DNA of 64,000 bases from an uncultured Acetobacteroides sp. (lineage in GTDB: Bacteria; Bacteroidota; Bacteroidia; Bacteroidales; ZOR0009). The notes beneath the pieces are model-generated. The model saw only the letters and a program-made list of their open reading frames with translations. It did not search any database and had not been told where the DNA came from. The stretch covers positions 620,001 to 684,000 of the forward strand of contig NZ_OY782755.1 in assembly GCF_963678165.1 (NCBI RefSeq). Reading direction: 5' to 3'. Position numbers and translations under genes: made by a program. Of the stretch, positions 26,690 through 35,979 are shown in pieces. Each line of letters begins with the position of its first letter. The stretch's first letter is position 1.

Positions 26690-26923
26690 TTATGATTTAC
26701 GCTCCTTGCTAATCGCGAGGTATAAACCATTAATTGCCATTAGGATTATTACGGCCATAAAAGTCATATTATGGTGTAAAGTAGCACCCGCTATCTCTCC
26801 TTTTTCAAAGTAGCTTAGATTCGAATTGGACGTTTGAGACAGTGTGCTTATTGTAGCTTTAGTAAAAAAAGCAAATGCAGCTACAGCTAGTACTGCTAGG
26901 CTAATCCTTAACTATTTTCTCAT
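26690..26923 (-). pseudogene. Small membrane protein gene with an early in-frame amber codon
   Basis: From the ATG at 26921-26923 the frame reads MRK, then TAG, then 73 sense codons to a TAA at 26690. After the amber comes a hydrophobic signal-like helix (LRISLAVLAVAAFAFFT), a polar stretch and a second helix (MTFMAVIILMAINGLYLAIS) ending KERKS. That is coherent for a two-helix membrane protein. Either codon 4 mutated (TGG or CAG to TAG) or translation begins at a non-ATG codon downstream. No family is recognised. Confidence 0.5.
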
Positions 26924-26984
26924 TTTATCTGTTTTAGTTTACAATGTATAGTTATATTACCTGTGGCGGTTGCCCTTAAAAACC

Positions 26985-27135
26985 GAAGCTTAACTCCGCG
27001 GCTGCTTGTGGCTGCGCTTTAGTATGGTCTCTTTGTTTTGCCGTTTAATGGCGGTTAAAGACCACTACTTAAGTCCGAAGAAGACACAGTCTTCGCAGAG
27101 CCTTAACCTTCGATCATGCTTCGTCTAGCAGGTGG
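26985..27135. repeat. Dispersed GGCGGT-type repeat, short copy
   Basis: Contains GGCTGCTTGTGGCTGCGC, CCGTTTAATGGCGGTTAAAG and AGTCTTCGCAGAGCCTTA, matching the copies at 26230 and 30395. Confidence 0.6.
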
Positions 27136-27139
27136 GGCA

Positions 27140-27390
27140 TTAAAGCGCTACAACGTAGCGCCACTTTAGTAACCGTGGGTGTAAGCCCACGGCGCTTTGA
27201 TCGAAGAACTTTAGCCCCGAAGGGGCACCCCCCCAATGCTGTTCGTTTACCCCAAGGGTCAGCCCATTCGGTCTTCTAAAAAGGGGACATTCTGTGTCCA
27301 CGGATTTCATCCGCGGTTACTCAGGTTTAGCTACTTCGTAGCATTTCACCGCTTAACTTGACGGCTATGGGCGATAGCCTCAGCCGAACG
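27140..27390. repeat. 250-bp composite multi-hairpin repeat (copy 2)
   Basis: Second copy of 25224-25475 with the same order of hairpins and a few substitutions. It begins 12 bp past the end of the tail-fibre-like gene at 27402. Confidence 0.8.
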
Positions 27391-27401
27391 AGGCGTTGTT
27401 T

Positions 27402-28274
27402 TTATTTTGCCTTTAATAATTCTATTTCCTTCTTTAAAAGTTTATTCTGTTCTTGAATAGAATCAATTCTTTTATTTTGTTCAATCATATAAAGTGTCAT
27501 TTCTTCCATTTTCTGCAAAAGTTTAGAGTTCAATTCGCCCAATTCCGTACCATTTTTCTCCATTTCCTTGGCTGGTGCTATTTCAGGCAAATGTTTTTGC
27601 TCTGTTACAAACTTTTCTAATTCATTTAAAGTCATCAATTTAAAGTCTTTTTCAAAAACAAAATCGGCACCATTTAAATCAACCTTTATCTCCCTTGCTC
27701 TAATGGTTCCTATGACATCAAGTTCATATCTTGGAGAAGCCGTTAAAATGCCAACTCTTCCTTTAATGTATAATCTATCGGATGATGCATAATTTGGTGG
27801 ATTATATCCAATACCAACTCCATAAGCATTCATTTGAAAAATACTACCTTCTTCTGAACTTGCAATATCAATAAATCTAAAATTAGTTGCAAACTCTGGA
27901 GTGCCCCAAGATCCTTGATACAGCATTTTTAGACTCCTTGTGTTATTAATATTGTTTGTAATACTTATCGTTGAACAATTTAAATTGAATGGATCAAAAT
28001 TGCCAGAATGCCATATCTTGTAATAATTTCCCCACCCATATACATAGCTGCGTAAATAGTAATTGTTAGTGTTATGAGCATTTACTAATTGCCATTTATA
28101 ATTTATATCATAGTAATTCTGAATCCCCATTATTACAGTATTCTATGGGCCATTTACTGCTGGATAGCCAGTAACAATATTAAATCCAGAGCCCCCAATA
28201 GAGTTTAAATCTTGGGCTCTTATACTACAAGTCACAATAATTAAGATCAGGCTAATTAAAATTTGTCTTTTCAT
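27402..28274 (-). pseudogene. Secreted tail-fibre-like protein 1, split by an in-frame TAG
   Basis: The frame starts at MKRQILISLI with a signal peptide (cleavage near IRAQ) and runs 43 codons to a TAG (28143-28145). It continues in the same frame for 247 codons. Everything after the stop is intact: variable region, then IGTIRAREIKVDL, a HLPEIAPAKEM segment and a C-terminal coiled coil (NKRIDSIQEQNKLLKKEIEL). The C-terminal 100 residues are almost identical to those of the protein at 30852. A TGG-to-TAG change is the simplest cause. A shorter product from the ATG at 28130 would lack the signal peptide. Confidence 0.7.
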
Positions 28275-28442
28275 TGTCATTTTTTTATATTGATTTTTAA
28301 AATTTCAAAGCGATATTCATTCTACAATACCCTCATTAGATGAAGATTTTAGCCTTCGTCAGCTCTATCATTACAGGTTATAGCCTGCAGAATAGATTCG
28401 GCTGTGGCGATAGCCTCAGCCGAGTTGTTGCTTGTTCTTTCC

Positions 28443-29501
28443 TTACCTTGAAGTTGATTCAAGTTTATCAAGTTTATCATTTTGAAGTTTAACCAATTGT
28501 TTGAGTTCCTCTATAGATTGGTTCTGCTTTTTCAATTCATCAACTTGCTTTTGTTGTTCTATTGTGTAAAGCGTTAACTCCTCAATTTTTTGAAGAAGTT
28601 TATTCTGCATATCACCCATGTTTAAGCCATTTTCCTTAATCTCAACAGCGGAAGGAATCTCAGGCAAATGGCCATTAACTTTTATATATTGTTCTACTTC
28701 TATTAAGGTCATTAACTTGTAATCAGGTTTAAACACATAGTCAGCAGGAAAATTTAAATCTACTTTTATTTCTCGTGCATGAATTGTTCCATTAACATCA
28801 ACACTGCCATTACTCTTTATTCCAATGATTTGTCCATTATAATTGTGATTGTTTGCATAATCAACATTTCCAATACCGAAAACATTTCCGCCATTACCCC
28901 ATACGTTATTTCCTATTACCCATATATTGGTATTTCCTGCACTTGACTGAGGTGACGTGCCAAATGATGTTCCTGAACCAATAAATGCTATGGATGATTC
29001 TGCTCCTGTTGGATTCATTATTTGAAGTTGACCATGATCATTAGAACTTGACCTTATTAGTACTTTACCTTCAATCCCTGTATTGCTTCCAGCATCAATA
29101 TACAATTTACCGAGAGGACTAGCTCCAATGCCCACTGTCCCATTACTTTTTACATAGAAAATTTGTCCATTTCCTGACTGTAAATAGCGATCATGATTCC
29201 CTATGCCAAAAACGTCTCCACCATTGCCCCATATATTATTTCCAAGAACCCAGATATGACTATTGCCACCTTTTGATTGTGGTGATGGCCCTAATGTGCT
29301 ACCTAGTCCAATAAAACAAATTGAAGCTTCGGCAGTACTCGGATTTAGAACTTGAAGTTGGCCATAATTTGAAGAATTTGATTGAATAAGAACCTTCCCT
29401 CCGCTAGAATATAATACGTCAGTACCAGAAGATAGCCATTGCGCATTTACTGTCAGGACAGAACTTAATAAAAGCAGGCAAATTAAAATTTGTCTTTTCA
29501 T
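28443..29501 (-). CDS. Secreted tail-fibre-like protein 2 with duplicated domain
   Basis: Start placed at MKRQILICLL, which matches the signal peptides of the two paralogues; an ATG two codons earlier is possible. Cleavage is likely after VNA. The mature protein has two copies of a roughly 110-residue unit (KVLIQSNSSNYGQLQVLNP and KVLIRSSSNDHGQLQIMNP) with a VFGIGN motif. The conserved C-terminal module follows: GTIHAREIKVDL, YKLMTLIEVEQYI, HLPEIPSA, then a coiled coil with an EELTLYTIEQ phrase. This module is common in Bacteroidota secreted proteins resembling phage tail fibres and probably trimerises. Receptor or ligand unknown. Confidence 0.8.
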   Translation of the reverse strand: MKRQILICLLLLSSVLTVNAQWLSSGTDVLYSSGGKVLIQSNSSNYGQLQVLNPSTAEASICFIGLGSTLGPSPQSKGGNSHIWVLGNNIWGNGGDVFGIGNHDRYLQSGNGQIFYVKSNGTVGIGASPLGKLYIDAGSNTGIEGKVLIRSSSNDHGQLQIMNPTGAESSIAFIGSGTSFGTSPQSSAGNTNIWVIGNNVWGNGGNVFGIGNVDYANNHNYNGQIIGIKSNGSVDVNGTIHAREIKVDLNFPADYVFKPDYKLMTLIEVEQYIKVNGHLPEIPSAVEIKENGLNMGDMQNKLLQKIEELTLYTIEQQKQVDELKKQNQSIEELKQLVKLQNDKLDKLESTSR

Positions 29502-29652
29502 TGTCATTTGTTTTATATTGATTTTTAAAATTTCGAAGCGATATCCATTCCACAAAACCTTCGTTAGTTCTATCATTGCAGGTTATGGCCTGCAGAATAA
29601 ATTCGACTATGGGCATGAGCTTCAGTCGAACAAAGGGGGGATATTGCATATC

Positions 29653-30305
29653 TCATTGAAGTCTAAAGATAATTGGGTAAATAACTTCAACATTAATAGG
29701 CTCACCGTTTAAAAGACCCGGCAACCAATTGTCTGGAATAAGCTTTAGCACTCTGATTGCTTCTTCTTCCATACCATAACCAAGCGGTGCTTCTACGTGA
29801 TAATTATTTGTCTTACCATATTTGTCTACTGTAAATAAGACGTATACAGTACCCGATTTCCCGTTTTCCACCGCGGTCAATGGATAATGAATGTTTTTTC
29901 TCACTTCTGATATTATGAAATCATTACCATTCAAGTAAATTGGAGGACGACTCAATATTGTATCTGAAATGCTAATATTGTTTACTATTCTGTATTTTAT
30001 ATCCTTTGCCTTTTCATTGGGCTTATATAAAACAACTTCTTTTTGGAATAGTCATATTTTAAAGTAAGCTGCCTCTCAAAGTCATAACACTCCCAAATGC
30101 TATCCTTAACACCTTGCTTATAATATCCTTTTACCAAGAGTTTATCTTTGTGATGAAACTTCTTATACTCCCCATGTCTTATTTTTTTATCTGATTTTAG
30201 AACATAAAATGTTTCATTGCTTTCTTTATCTGTAACTTTCTTGGTTTGCTGTCCAAGCAAAATTGTTGGCATAAAAGTCAGTAGAAATACAATTGTTTTG
30301 TTCAT
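29653..30305 (-). pseudogene. Frameshifted MORN-like / TonB C-terminal domain protein
   Basis: Two frames join into one protein. The first (from 30305) has a signal peptide (MNKTIVFLLTFMPTILLGQ) and a MORN/YwqK-like stretch (HGEYKKFHHKDKLLVKGYYK). The second holds a TonB C-terminal domain (VRKNIHYPLTAVENGKSGTV to PIIFRLQ). Near 30045 the run TCCAAAAAGAAG needs one more A for the frame to continue as SKKEVVLYKPNEKAKDIKYR into the TonB part. So a one-base loss in an A5 tract splits the gene; sequencing error or slippage are alternatives. Such proteins are periplasmic or secreted energy-transducer relatives. Confidence 0.75.
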
Positions 30306-30851
30306 TGTCCCTTTCTTAATGATAACTTATAGCTGTCGAGTGTAAATGCCGCAAGGGTAGTGGCTTCAGCCGAGCAAGGGGTTTAGCTCGCGTCTAGCTC
30401 GCACTTTGTGCTCGGTTGGCGCTTCGTCTTTCTATTTAGCGGCCTACAGGCCGCAATCAATAGTAGCAAAAAAGCAAAGTGCAGCTGCTTGTGGCTGCGC
30501 TTTATTCTGGTTTTTTTGTTTCGTCATTTCATGGCAGTTAAAGACCGCTACTTAAGTCCGGCGAAGACGTACTCTTCGCCGAGCCTCGCCTTACGATAAT
30601 ACTTCGTTTAGCAGAGGGAATAGCATCATAAATGTGCATTTCATAATACAATCCTTTTCAATTGGTAGAAATATCATAGTTAGGTTTTTTTCTTTCAGTT
30701 TACTCAAGTTGTATCTTAAAACTTACTGCATAACGTTGATTGTATATAGAGTGCAGGATTCGTGATCACTTTTCTATCCACTATTACAGTTCTTGCCAGC
30801 GAGTTCTGGACTTACAATTTACCCTAAAACCAGCATGATGAATTCACTGTA
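30306..30851. repeat. Gene-free stretch with a GGCGGT-type repeat copy
   Basis: 30395-30620 repeats the block seen at 26230-26545 (CTTCGTCTTTCTATTTAGC, GCAGCTGCTTGTGGCTGCGC, TCTTCGCCGAGCCTCGCC). The stretch 30621-30851 shows no gene. Confidence 0.6.
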
Positions 30852-31739
30852 TTATGGGTTGTTGCTTATTCGGCCTTTAGTTGAAGCTGCTTCCAGTTTT
30901 TCAATTTTCCCTTGAAGAGTTTCAATTTTTTTATTTTGCTCAATCATGTAAAGTGTCATTTCTTCCATTTTCTGCAAAAGTTTAGAGTTCAATTCGCCCA
31001 ATTCAGTACCGTTTTTCTCCATTTCCTTAGCTGGTGCTATTTCTGGTAAATGTTTTTGCTCTTTTACAAACATTTCCAATTCATTTAATGGCATCAATTT
31101 AAAATCCTTTTCAAAAACAAAATCAGCGCCATTTAAATCCACTTTAATTTCTCTTGCTCTAATTGTTCCGATGACATCAAGTTTATAAGTAGGAGAATTT
31201 GTCCCTATTCCAATCATGCCGCTCTGTTTTATGGTAAAAACAGAAGTATTACCCATTGGTCGAAATTCTATATAGTCATTATTGCCAAATTGTGCTACAT
31301 CCCAGAAAGATGTAGAACCTAATCTAAAAAAAGCCCAATCGTCAATATTTGTATTTTCAATTCTAAATGATGCTCTACTAGATTTGATATGAAGATTTGC
31401 AAGAGGAGAATCTGTGCCAATCCCTATCTGCTTATCTTGTCTTATTGTAAATACAGATGTATTGCCACCTGGTCGAAATTCTATATAATTATTGTTGCCA
31501 AATTGAGCTATATCCCAAAAAGTTGTTGAACCTAATCTGATAAATGCCCAATCATTAAGGTTGGTGTTTTCAACTCTTAAAGACGCTCTACTATATTTAA
31601 TATGAATATTCTCAAGTGGAGAATTTGTCCCAATTCCGATGTTTGAATTGGTGTAAATTGGATTTGTCCCATTCCATTGCGCTTTCACAGTCAAAACCGA
31701 ACCTAATAAAATTAGGCCAATTAAAATTTGTATTTTCAT
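30852..31739 (-). CDS. Secreted tail-fibre-like protein 3 with duplicated domain
   Basis: Start placed at MKIQILIGLI, aligned with the paralogues; signal peptide cleavage near VKAQ. Two copies of a roughly 65-residue unit follow (LENIHIKYSRASLRVENTN and LANLHIKSSRASFRIENTN, each with FWDIAQFGNN or FWDVAQFGNN and IEFRP). The conserved tail comes next: IGTIRAREIKVDL, HLPEIAPAKEMEKNG, coiled coil. The tail is nearly identical at DNA level to that of 27402-28274 while the N-terminal repeats differ, suggesting domain shuffling on a fixed oligomerisation module. Confidence 0.8.
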   Translation of the reverse strand: MKIQILIGLILLGSVLTVKAQWNGTNPIYTNSNIGIGTNSPLENIHIKYSRASLRVENTNLNDWAFIRLGSTTFWDIAQFGNNNYIEFRPGGNTSVFTIRQDKQIGIGTDSPLANLHIKSSRASFRIENTNIDDWAFFRLGSTSFWDVAQFGNNDYIEFRPMGNTSVFTIKQSGMIGIGTNSPTYKLDVIGTIRAREIKVDLNGADFVFEKDFKLMPLNELEMFVKEQKHLPEIAPAKEMEKNGTELGELNSKLLQKMEEMTLYMIEQNKKIETLQGKIEKLEAASTKGRISNNP

Positions 31740-32189
31740 TTGCTTTGTGATTGTTTTTAAAAGCGTTGTCTTTTTATAGTACCCCATACATGTTTTTATC
31801 CCCCAAAAAAACTAAATATCCCCACCCTTACTCGCCGAAGTCTCCATCAGCGCTCAAGGCTAGGCGAAGTTTGTAACTTCGTCTTTTCTCAGTATGGTCT
31901 ACATGTTGGAATTTATTGTTTATTCTGCAGCAATTATCTTCCAATATTGAGGAGCAACAGCCTCTTTCTACCTTTTATATCAAAACCGCAAACCATTACA
32001 CCCCCGAAACAGGGCGCACACGAAGTGTCGCTTTACAACTATACTTACATTAGGTTTACGATTTAAAAATAAAGCTGCAATGTATTAATATTTCCCTACC
32101 GATGGTCATCAACCACTAATTATCTACATGTCTAACCTGCTTTATAGGGTATAACCGCAGCATCACAGCAGTTTTCATTCCTCCCTCCA
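31740..32189. other. Gene-free stretch with two dispersed repeat fragments
   Basis: About 31840-31875 shares CTCCATCAGCGCTCAAGGCTAG with 26245-26275. About 31985-32075 is a copy of the repeat at 7015-7110 (GGGCGCACACGAAG, TACAACTATACTTAC, AGGTTTACGATTT). Nothing else is seen. Confidence 0.5.
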
Positions 32190-33350
32190 CCTCATAGCCC
32201 TGTAAGGGCGTGATCTCCGAGCATAGGGTGCAGCCCTATGCGTTATTCATATTCGATCCACCGATATGTGCATCGCATACCATTCCGTGCCCACATTCGC
32301 GCATGTTCTTTCCGATGGGCTGCACCCATCCTTAATGGATTACGCCCTTTCAGGGCTATTCCAAATCCTTCGCCACCATCCTGCTTTCGCCCCCCATCAT
32401 AGCCCTGAAAGGGCGTAATCTCCGAGCATAGGGCGTAACCCTATGCTCTTTTCCCGATGGGTTACATCCAACGTTGGTATATTGCGCCCTATTTTTCTTT
32501 ACGATGGGCTACACCCATCCTTATGGACAACGCCCCTTCAGGGCTACTATTCCTTGTCCTACGGGTTACGGCCATCGTTGGTATATTGCGCTCTATGTTT
32601 CTTTTCCGATGGGCTGCACCCATTCTTACTGGATTACGCCCCTTCATGGCTGCTATTCCTTGTCTATGTGTTATATCTAACGTTGGTATATTACGTCCCA
32701 TGCTCTCATATTCGATGAACCGATACGTGCATCGCACACCATACCATCTCATGCCCACATTCGCGTATTGCCTATCGCCGATGAACATATTTACGCGCAT
32801 GTTCTTTCCGATGGGCTTTCACCCATCTTTAATGGACAACGCCCTTTCAGGGCTGCTATTCCTTCCCTATGGGTTGCGTCCATCGTTGGTATATTGCGCT
32901 CTATGTTTCTTTTCTGATGGGCTGCACCCATCCTTATGGATAACGCCCTTTCAGGGCTACTATTCCTTCTCTATGTGTTACATCCAACGTTGGTATATTA
33001 CGTCCCATGCTCTCCTATTCGATGAACCTATCCGTGCATCGCACACCATACCATCTCATGCCACATTCGCGCATTACCTATCGCCGATGACATATATACG
33101 CGCATGTTCTTTCCGATGGGCTACCCCCTCCCCATAGCCCTGAAAGGGCGCTATCAATGAGCATAGGGCATCGCCCTATGCGTTATTCCGAGCATAGGGT
33201 AACGCCCTATGCTCTTTTCCCTATGGGTTACGTCCATCGTTGGTATATTGCGCCCTATTTTTCTTTACGACGGGCGCCCCCATCGTTAATGGATAACGCC
33301 CTATGCTCTTTTCCGGTCATAGGACGTAACCCTATACACGCCCTACCACT
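32190..33350. repeat. REP-like island 1
   Basis: Several units of about 150-170 bp. A full unit opens with AGCCCTGAAAGGGCGT and closes with its inverse, ACGCCCTTTCAGGGCT. Inside are GAGCATAGGG-N5-CCCTATGCTC, GATGGGYTACA, CCAACGTTGGTATATTGCG and GATGGGCT-N4-CCATC hairpins. Clear units lie at about 32198-32362 and 32400-32550; further partial ones extend to 33350. A second unit type has GCATCGCACACCATACCAT and CCGATGAACATAT. Open frames across the island are by-products. Confidence 0.85.
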
Positions 33351-33512
33351 TAAACCCTAGCCATTGTTACCTGCCGTTTTTTTCTCCTCTGGTTTGTCTC
33401 AAAACAACATTAAAAAGTAAATTCATCAGTAATATGTTTCATTTTTAATAGTGAAATGCTTCTCTTTCATTTTTTACCAGTTATTACCTTTGTAGTATAA
33501 AAATGAAAAGAA

Positions 33513-33977
33513 ATGAAAAGAGCAATTTTAGTATTCTCATTGTTACCAATGGCATTCGTGTCGTGCAATAGTAGCAACACTGACAAACAAGTTACAAGCA
33601 TTCAAACTAAAAACAATCAAAATATGCAAGTTACAGAAGCACAAAAAGCAGGCATCTTACAAGCAATAGATTTATACATTGAAGCTGGAAATAAAGGCAA
33701 TAGCAAAACAGCAAGAGAGGCATTCGATTCTAAAGCAACGATGTCGTGGGTTGAAAACGGCAAGTTAAAGAATGTCCCAATTCAGGCTTTGTACGATTAT
33801 TTCGACCAAGGTGTTGTAGCATCAAGCTATGAATTAACATCTATTGAAGTTGCAGAAAACGTTGCCACGGTGAGAATCGAATCGCAATTCGGAACGGCTA
33901 AATTTTCAGATATGTTTGCGATGGTAAAAGATGGTAACCAATGGAAAATTGTAAGCAAAGTGTATCATTTGAAGTAA
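33513..33977 (+). CDS. NTF2-like / putative lumazine-binding lipoprotein
   Basis: 154 residues with a lipoprotein signal (MKRAILVFSLLPMAFVSC, acylated Cys18). From residue 42 there is an NTF2-like cone fold: AILQAIDLYIEAGNKGN-type helix, FDSKATMSWV, VENVATVRIES-type strands and the final KDGNQWKIVSKVYHLK strand. Members of this group are annotated as SnoaL-like or putative lumazine-binding proteins; no catalytic residues can be assigned. It faces the reductase at 34066 across a shared terminator. AT-rich, like its two neighbours. Confidence 0.75.
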   Translation: MKRAILVFSLLPMAFVSCNSSNTDKQVTSIQTKNNQNMQVTEAQKAGILQAIDLYIEAGNKGNSKTAREAFDSKATMSWVENGKLKNVPIQALYDYFDQGVVASSYELTSIEVAENVATVRIESQFGTAKFSDMFAMVKDGNQWKIVSKVYHLK

Positions 33978-34000
33978 CAAAGAAACCTTTTAGCACATTT

Positions 34001-34040
34001 AAAAATAGGCTGTCCCAATTTTGGAACAGCCTATTTTTTT
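34001..34040. terminator. Bidirectional terminator
   Basis: Arms AAAATAGGCTGT and ACAGCCTATTTT with further inner pairing, flanked by A and T runs on both sides. It serves the converging genes 33513-33977 and 34066-34668. Confidence 0.85.
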
Positions 34041-34065
34041 TCTTTTAAACTTTTTGCTTTGTAAG

Positions 34066-34668
34066 TTACAAACCAAAAACTTTTGCCAAATGTTTAGGAT
34101 AATTTTCAAGGTCTTCTGCCATTGTTTTGCTTCTAAATATGTCAAAAGAATTGTAGTCTGGTACAATGTCGCAACCGCAAAAGCTATAGCTACTGGTAAT
34201 AGGTGAAAATAAATCTTCTGTTTTTTTACCTCGAAATAATTTTTGTTCTATGTTGCCAAAAGCCTCTTTCGGTGCATTCCAAGTACCACAAACCATAAAT
34301 TTTTTTCCTAGTAGATTTCCGCCCGAACCATATTGACCTGGGTTTTCTTTTGGTCTTCCATCATTCATTAGAAATCTTTTATCAGACAAACCACAATTAA
34401 AAACTTCATCTACATATTTCTTGTAAATCCACGGTGCACCAAACCAATTAATCGGTGTTTGCAAAATTATGATGTCTGCCTGTAAGTGTTTTACAACTTC
34501 TTCTTCTGGTTTGTAGCCATCTTCAATTTTTGTATATAAAACTTCAAATTTTTTTGATACAAAAAAGTCTTTCGCCTTTTGAATAAATGAATTGTTCAAT
34601 GTTCCTTCCGACCAATTTTTGTAGGTTAAATGTGTATTGATTAACAATACTTTTTTTGGTTCTGTCAT
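34066..34668 (-). CDS. MdaB/NQO1-type NAD(P)H quinone reductase
   Basis: 200 residues with a flavodoxin-like fold: N-terminal strand KKVLLINTH, FAD/FMN-contacting loop LQTPINWFGAPWIYKKYVDE, and the glycine-rich YGSGGNLLGKKFMV strand-loop typical of MdaB-like enzymes. These carry out two-electron reduction of quinones and protect against oxidative or thiol stress. The AraC gene upstream on the same strand (86 bp) probably regulates it. Base composition suggests transfer from a lower-GC Bacteroidota relative. Confidence 0.85.
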   Translation of the reverse strand: MTEPKKVLLINTHLTYKNWSEGTLNNSFIQKAKDFFVSKKFEVLYTKIEDGYKPEEEVVKHLQADIIILQTPINWFGAPWIYKKYVDEVFNCGLSDKRFLMNDGRPKENPGQYGSGGNLLGKKFMVCGTWNAPKEAFGNIEQKLFRGKKTEDLFSPITSSYSFCGCDIVPDYNSFDIFRSKTMAEDLENYPKHLAKVFGL

Positions 34669-34754
34669 TTTAAAATTGTTTTTTAATTAAAGCACAAAAT
34701 TAAAACGCTGTGTTAAGATGACAGGAAACATAGTACTAAAAAAACTGAAACAAA

Positions 34755-35612
34755 TTACTGATTAGTCATTTTCAACTGGTATTCTTTCGGGGTAAGGTTT
34801 ACTTTTTTCTTGAAAAATTTGGTAAAGTAAGTAGGATATTCAAAACCTAATTCGTAAGCTACTTCGGCACTGCTTATTTTTGGTTTTTGTTCTAATAATT
34901 CCTTGGCTTTTTTTATTACAAATTCGTGGATGTTTTCAATGGCAGATTTTTGGGTAAAATGTTTGATGATGTCGCCAAAGTAGTTAGAGCTTAACCCCAA
35001 TTTATCTGCGAAATATTGAACATTAGGGGTGTGATTTACGGGTTGATTGTAATAGTCTTTTAAACTTTGTTGAAAGTTGATTACAATTTGGTTGTATTGT
35101 TTTGTGTCGGTAGAAAATTGTCTTTTATAAAAAGCTTCAACCAAGGAAAGCAACACATTTGCATATGAAAGCAGGACAGGAAAATTTTGTTTATCTTGAT
35201 GATAATATTTAATCATTAGGTTAAATAAAGTGATAATTTCCGTTAGTTCACTATCTATTAAAAATAAGGATTCGTGTTGTCCGTAGTCCAAATAGTTTCT
35301 AAATAGATACCGATTCTCGTCAATAATTTTTTTGGAAATATGCAGGTACATTCCGCTAAGATCGGGTTCTACATTCCACTCAAAAGCCATTTCTGGACTG
35401 TTTAAAAACACAGCCGTTTTAGGCTGTGCGTCAGTTGTTGATTTATCCGTAAAATTTACTTTAAAAGAAACGATGTAAAAGTCAATCATCACTGGTTCAG
35501 ATTTCAATCGCATATTGAGTGGGTCGTAATATCCCATATCAATATCATTGTCCAATGGTTTTGCAACACCAATGTATTCACTAAATGTTTTAAAGTCTGT
35601 GAATGTTGTCAT
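34755..35612 (-). CDS. AraC-family transcriptional regulator
   Basis: The start at MTTFTDFKTFSEYIGVAKPL gives 285 residues; the longer frame to 35768 adds an unconvincing leader. The N-terminal half is a cupin-like sensor domain. The C-terminal hundred residues hold two helix-turn-helix motifs: VQYFADKLGLSSNYFGDIIK and the AraC signature SSAEVAYELGFEYPTYFTKFFKKKVNLTPKEYQ region. It probably controls the adjacent quinone reductase. Confidence 0.92.
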   Translation of the reverse strand: MTTFTDFKTFSEYIGVAKPLDNDIDMGYYDPLNMRLKSEPVMIDFYIVSFKVNFTDKSTTDAQPKTAVFLNSPEMAFEWNVEPDLSGMYLHISKKIIDENRYLFRNYLDYGQHESLFLIDSELTEIITLFNLMIKYYHQDKQNFPVLLSYANVLLSLVEAFYKRQFSTDTKQYNQIVINFQQSLKDYYNQPVNHTPNVQYFADKLGLSSNYFGDIIKHFTQKSAIENIHEFVIKKAKELLEQKPKISSAEVAYELGFEYPTYFTKFFKKKVNLTPKEYQLKMTNQ

Positions 35613-35979
35613 TTTATCGTCTGTTTCTTGTTTGCACGCGGTAGGTCTTAAAATGGCAGGTAACTCGTTTATACATGCAACAAAACTACCTAATATATCC
35701 CTATAATAGGTGTAGGTGTATATGTGTAGCTCTAGCTGCTTTTTACCTACAAACCGTAAACCCACCACCCGAACAGGGCGTAAACAAAGTGCTACACTGC
35801 TACCATGCTTACCTTAGGCTTACTGATTATAAGTAGGCGGGCAATTTAGCGATTATACGCTGCAGTTGTGCGGCAGGGGCAAGAGTATTTTAGCTTAGCC
35901 AATAAAAGGCCAAGCCTTGCCGCCGCTACGCGAAGGCATTTATAGCCGCCAGGCTATAGCGGCAATAGGCAAAGCCCCC
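35613..35979. other. Gene-free stretch with a dispersed repeat
   Basis: 35752-35850 is a diverged copy of the 7015-7110 repeat (ACAGGGCGTAAAC, CCTTAGGCTTAC). Nothing else is recognised before the REP-like island begins. Confidence 0.45.

Noticed and set aside
26580-26813. Plus-strand 77-codon frame
   Set aside because: It lies antisense to the more convincing two-helix protein at 26690-26923 and includes repeat sequence.
27402-31739. Prophage tail-fibre genes
   Set aside because: Each has its own Sec signal peptide and no other phage gene is nearby; the domain is common in secreted Bacteroidota proteins.
32443-33360. Open frames of up to 226 codons in REP-like island 1
   Set aside because: They are read from repeated hairpin units, occur on both strands and carry no protein features.
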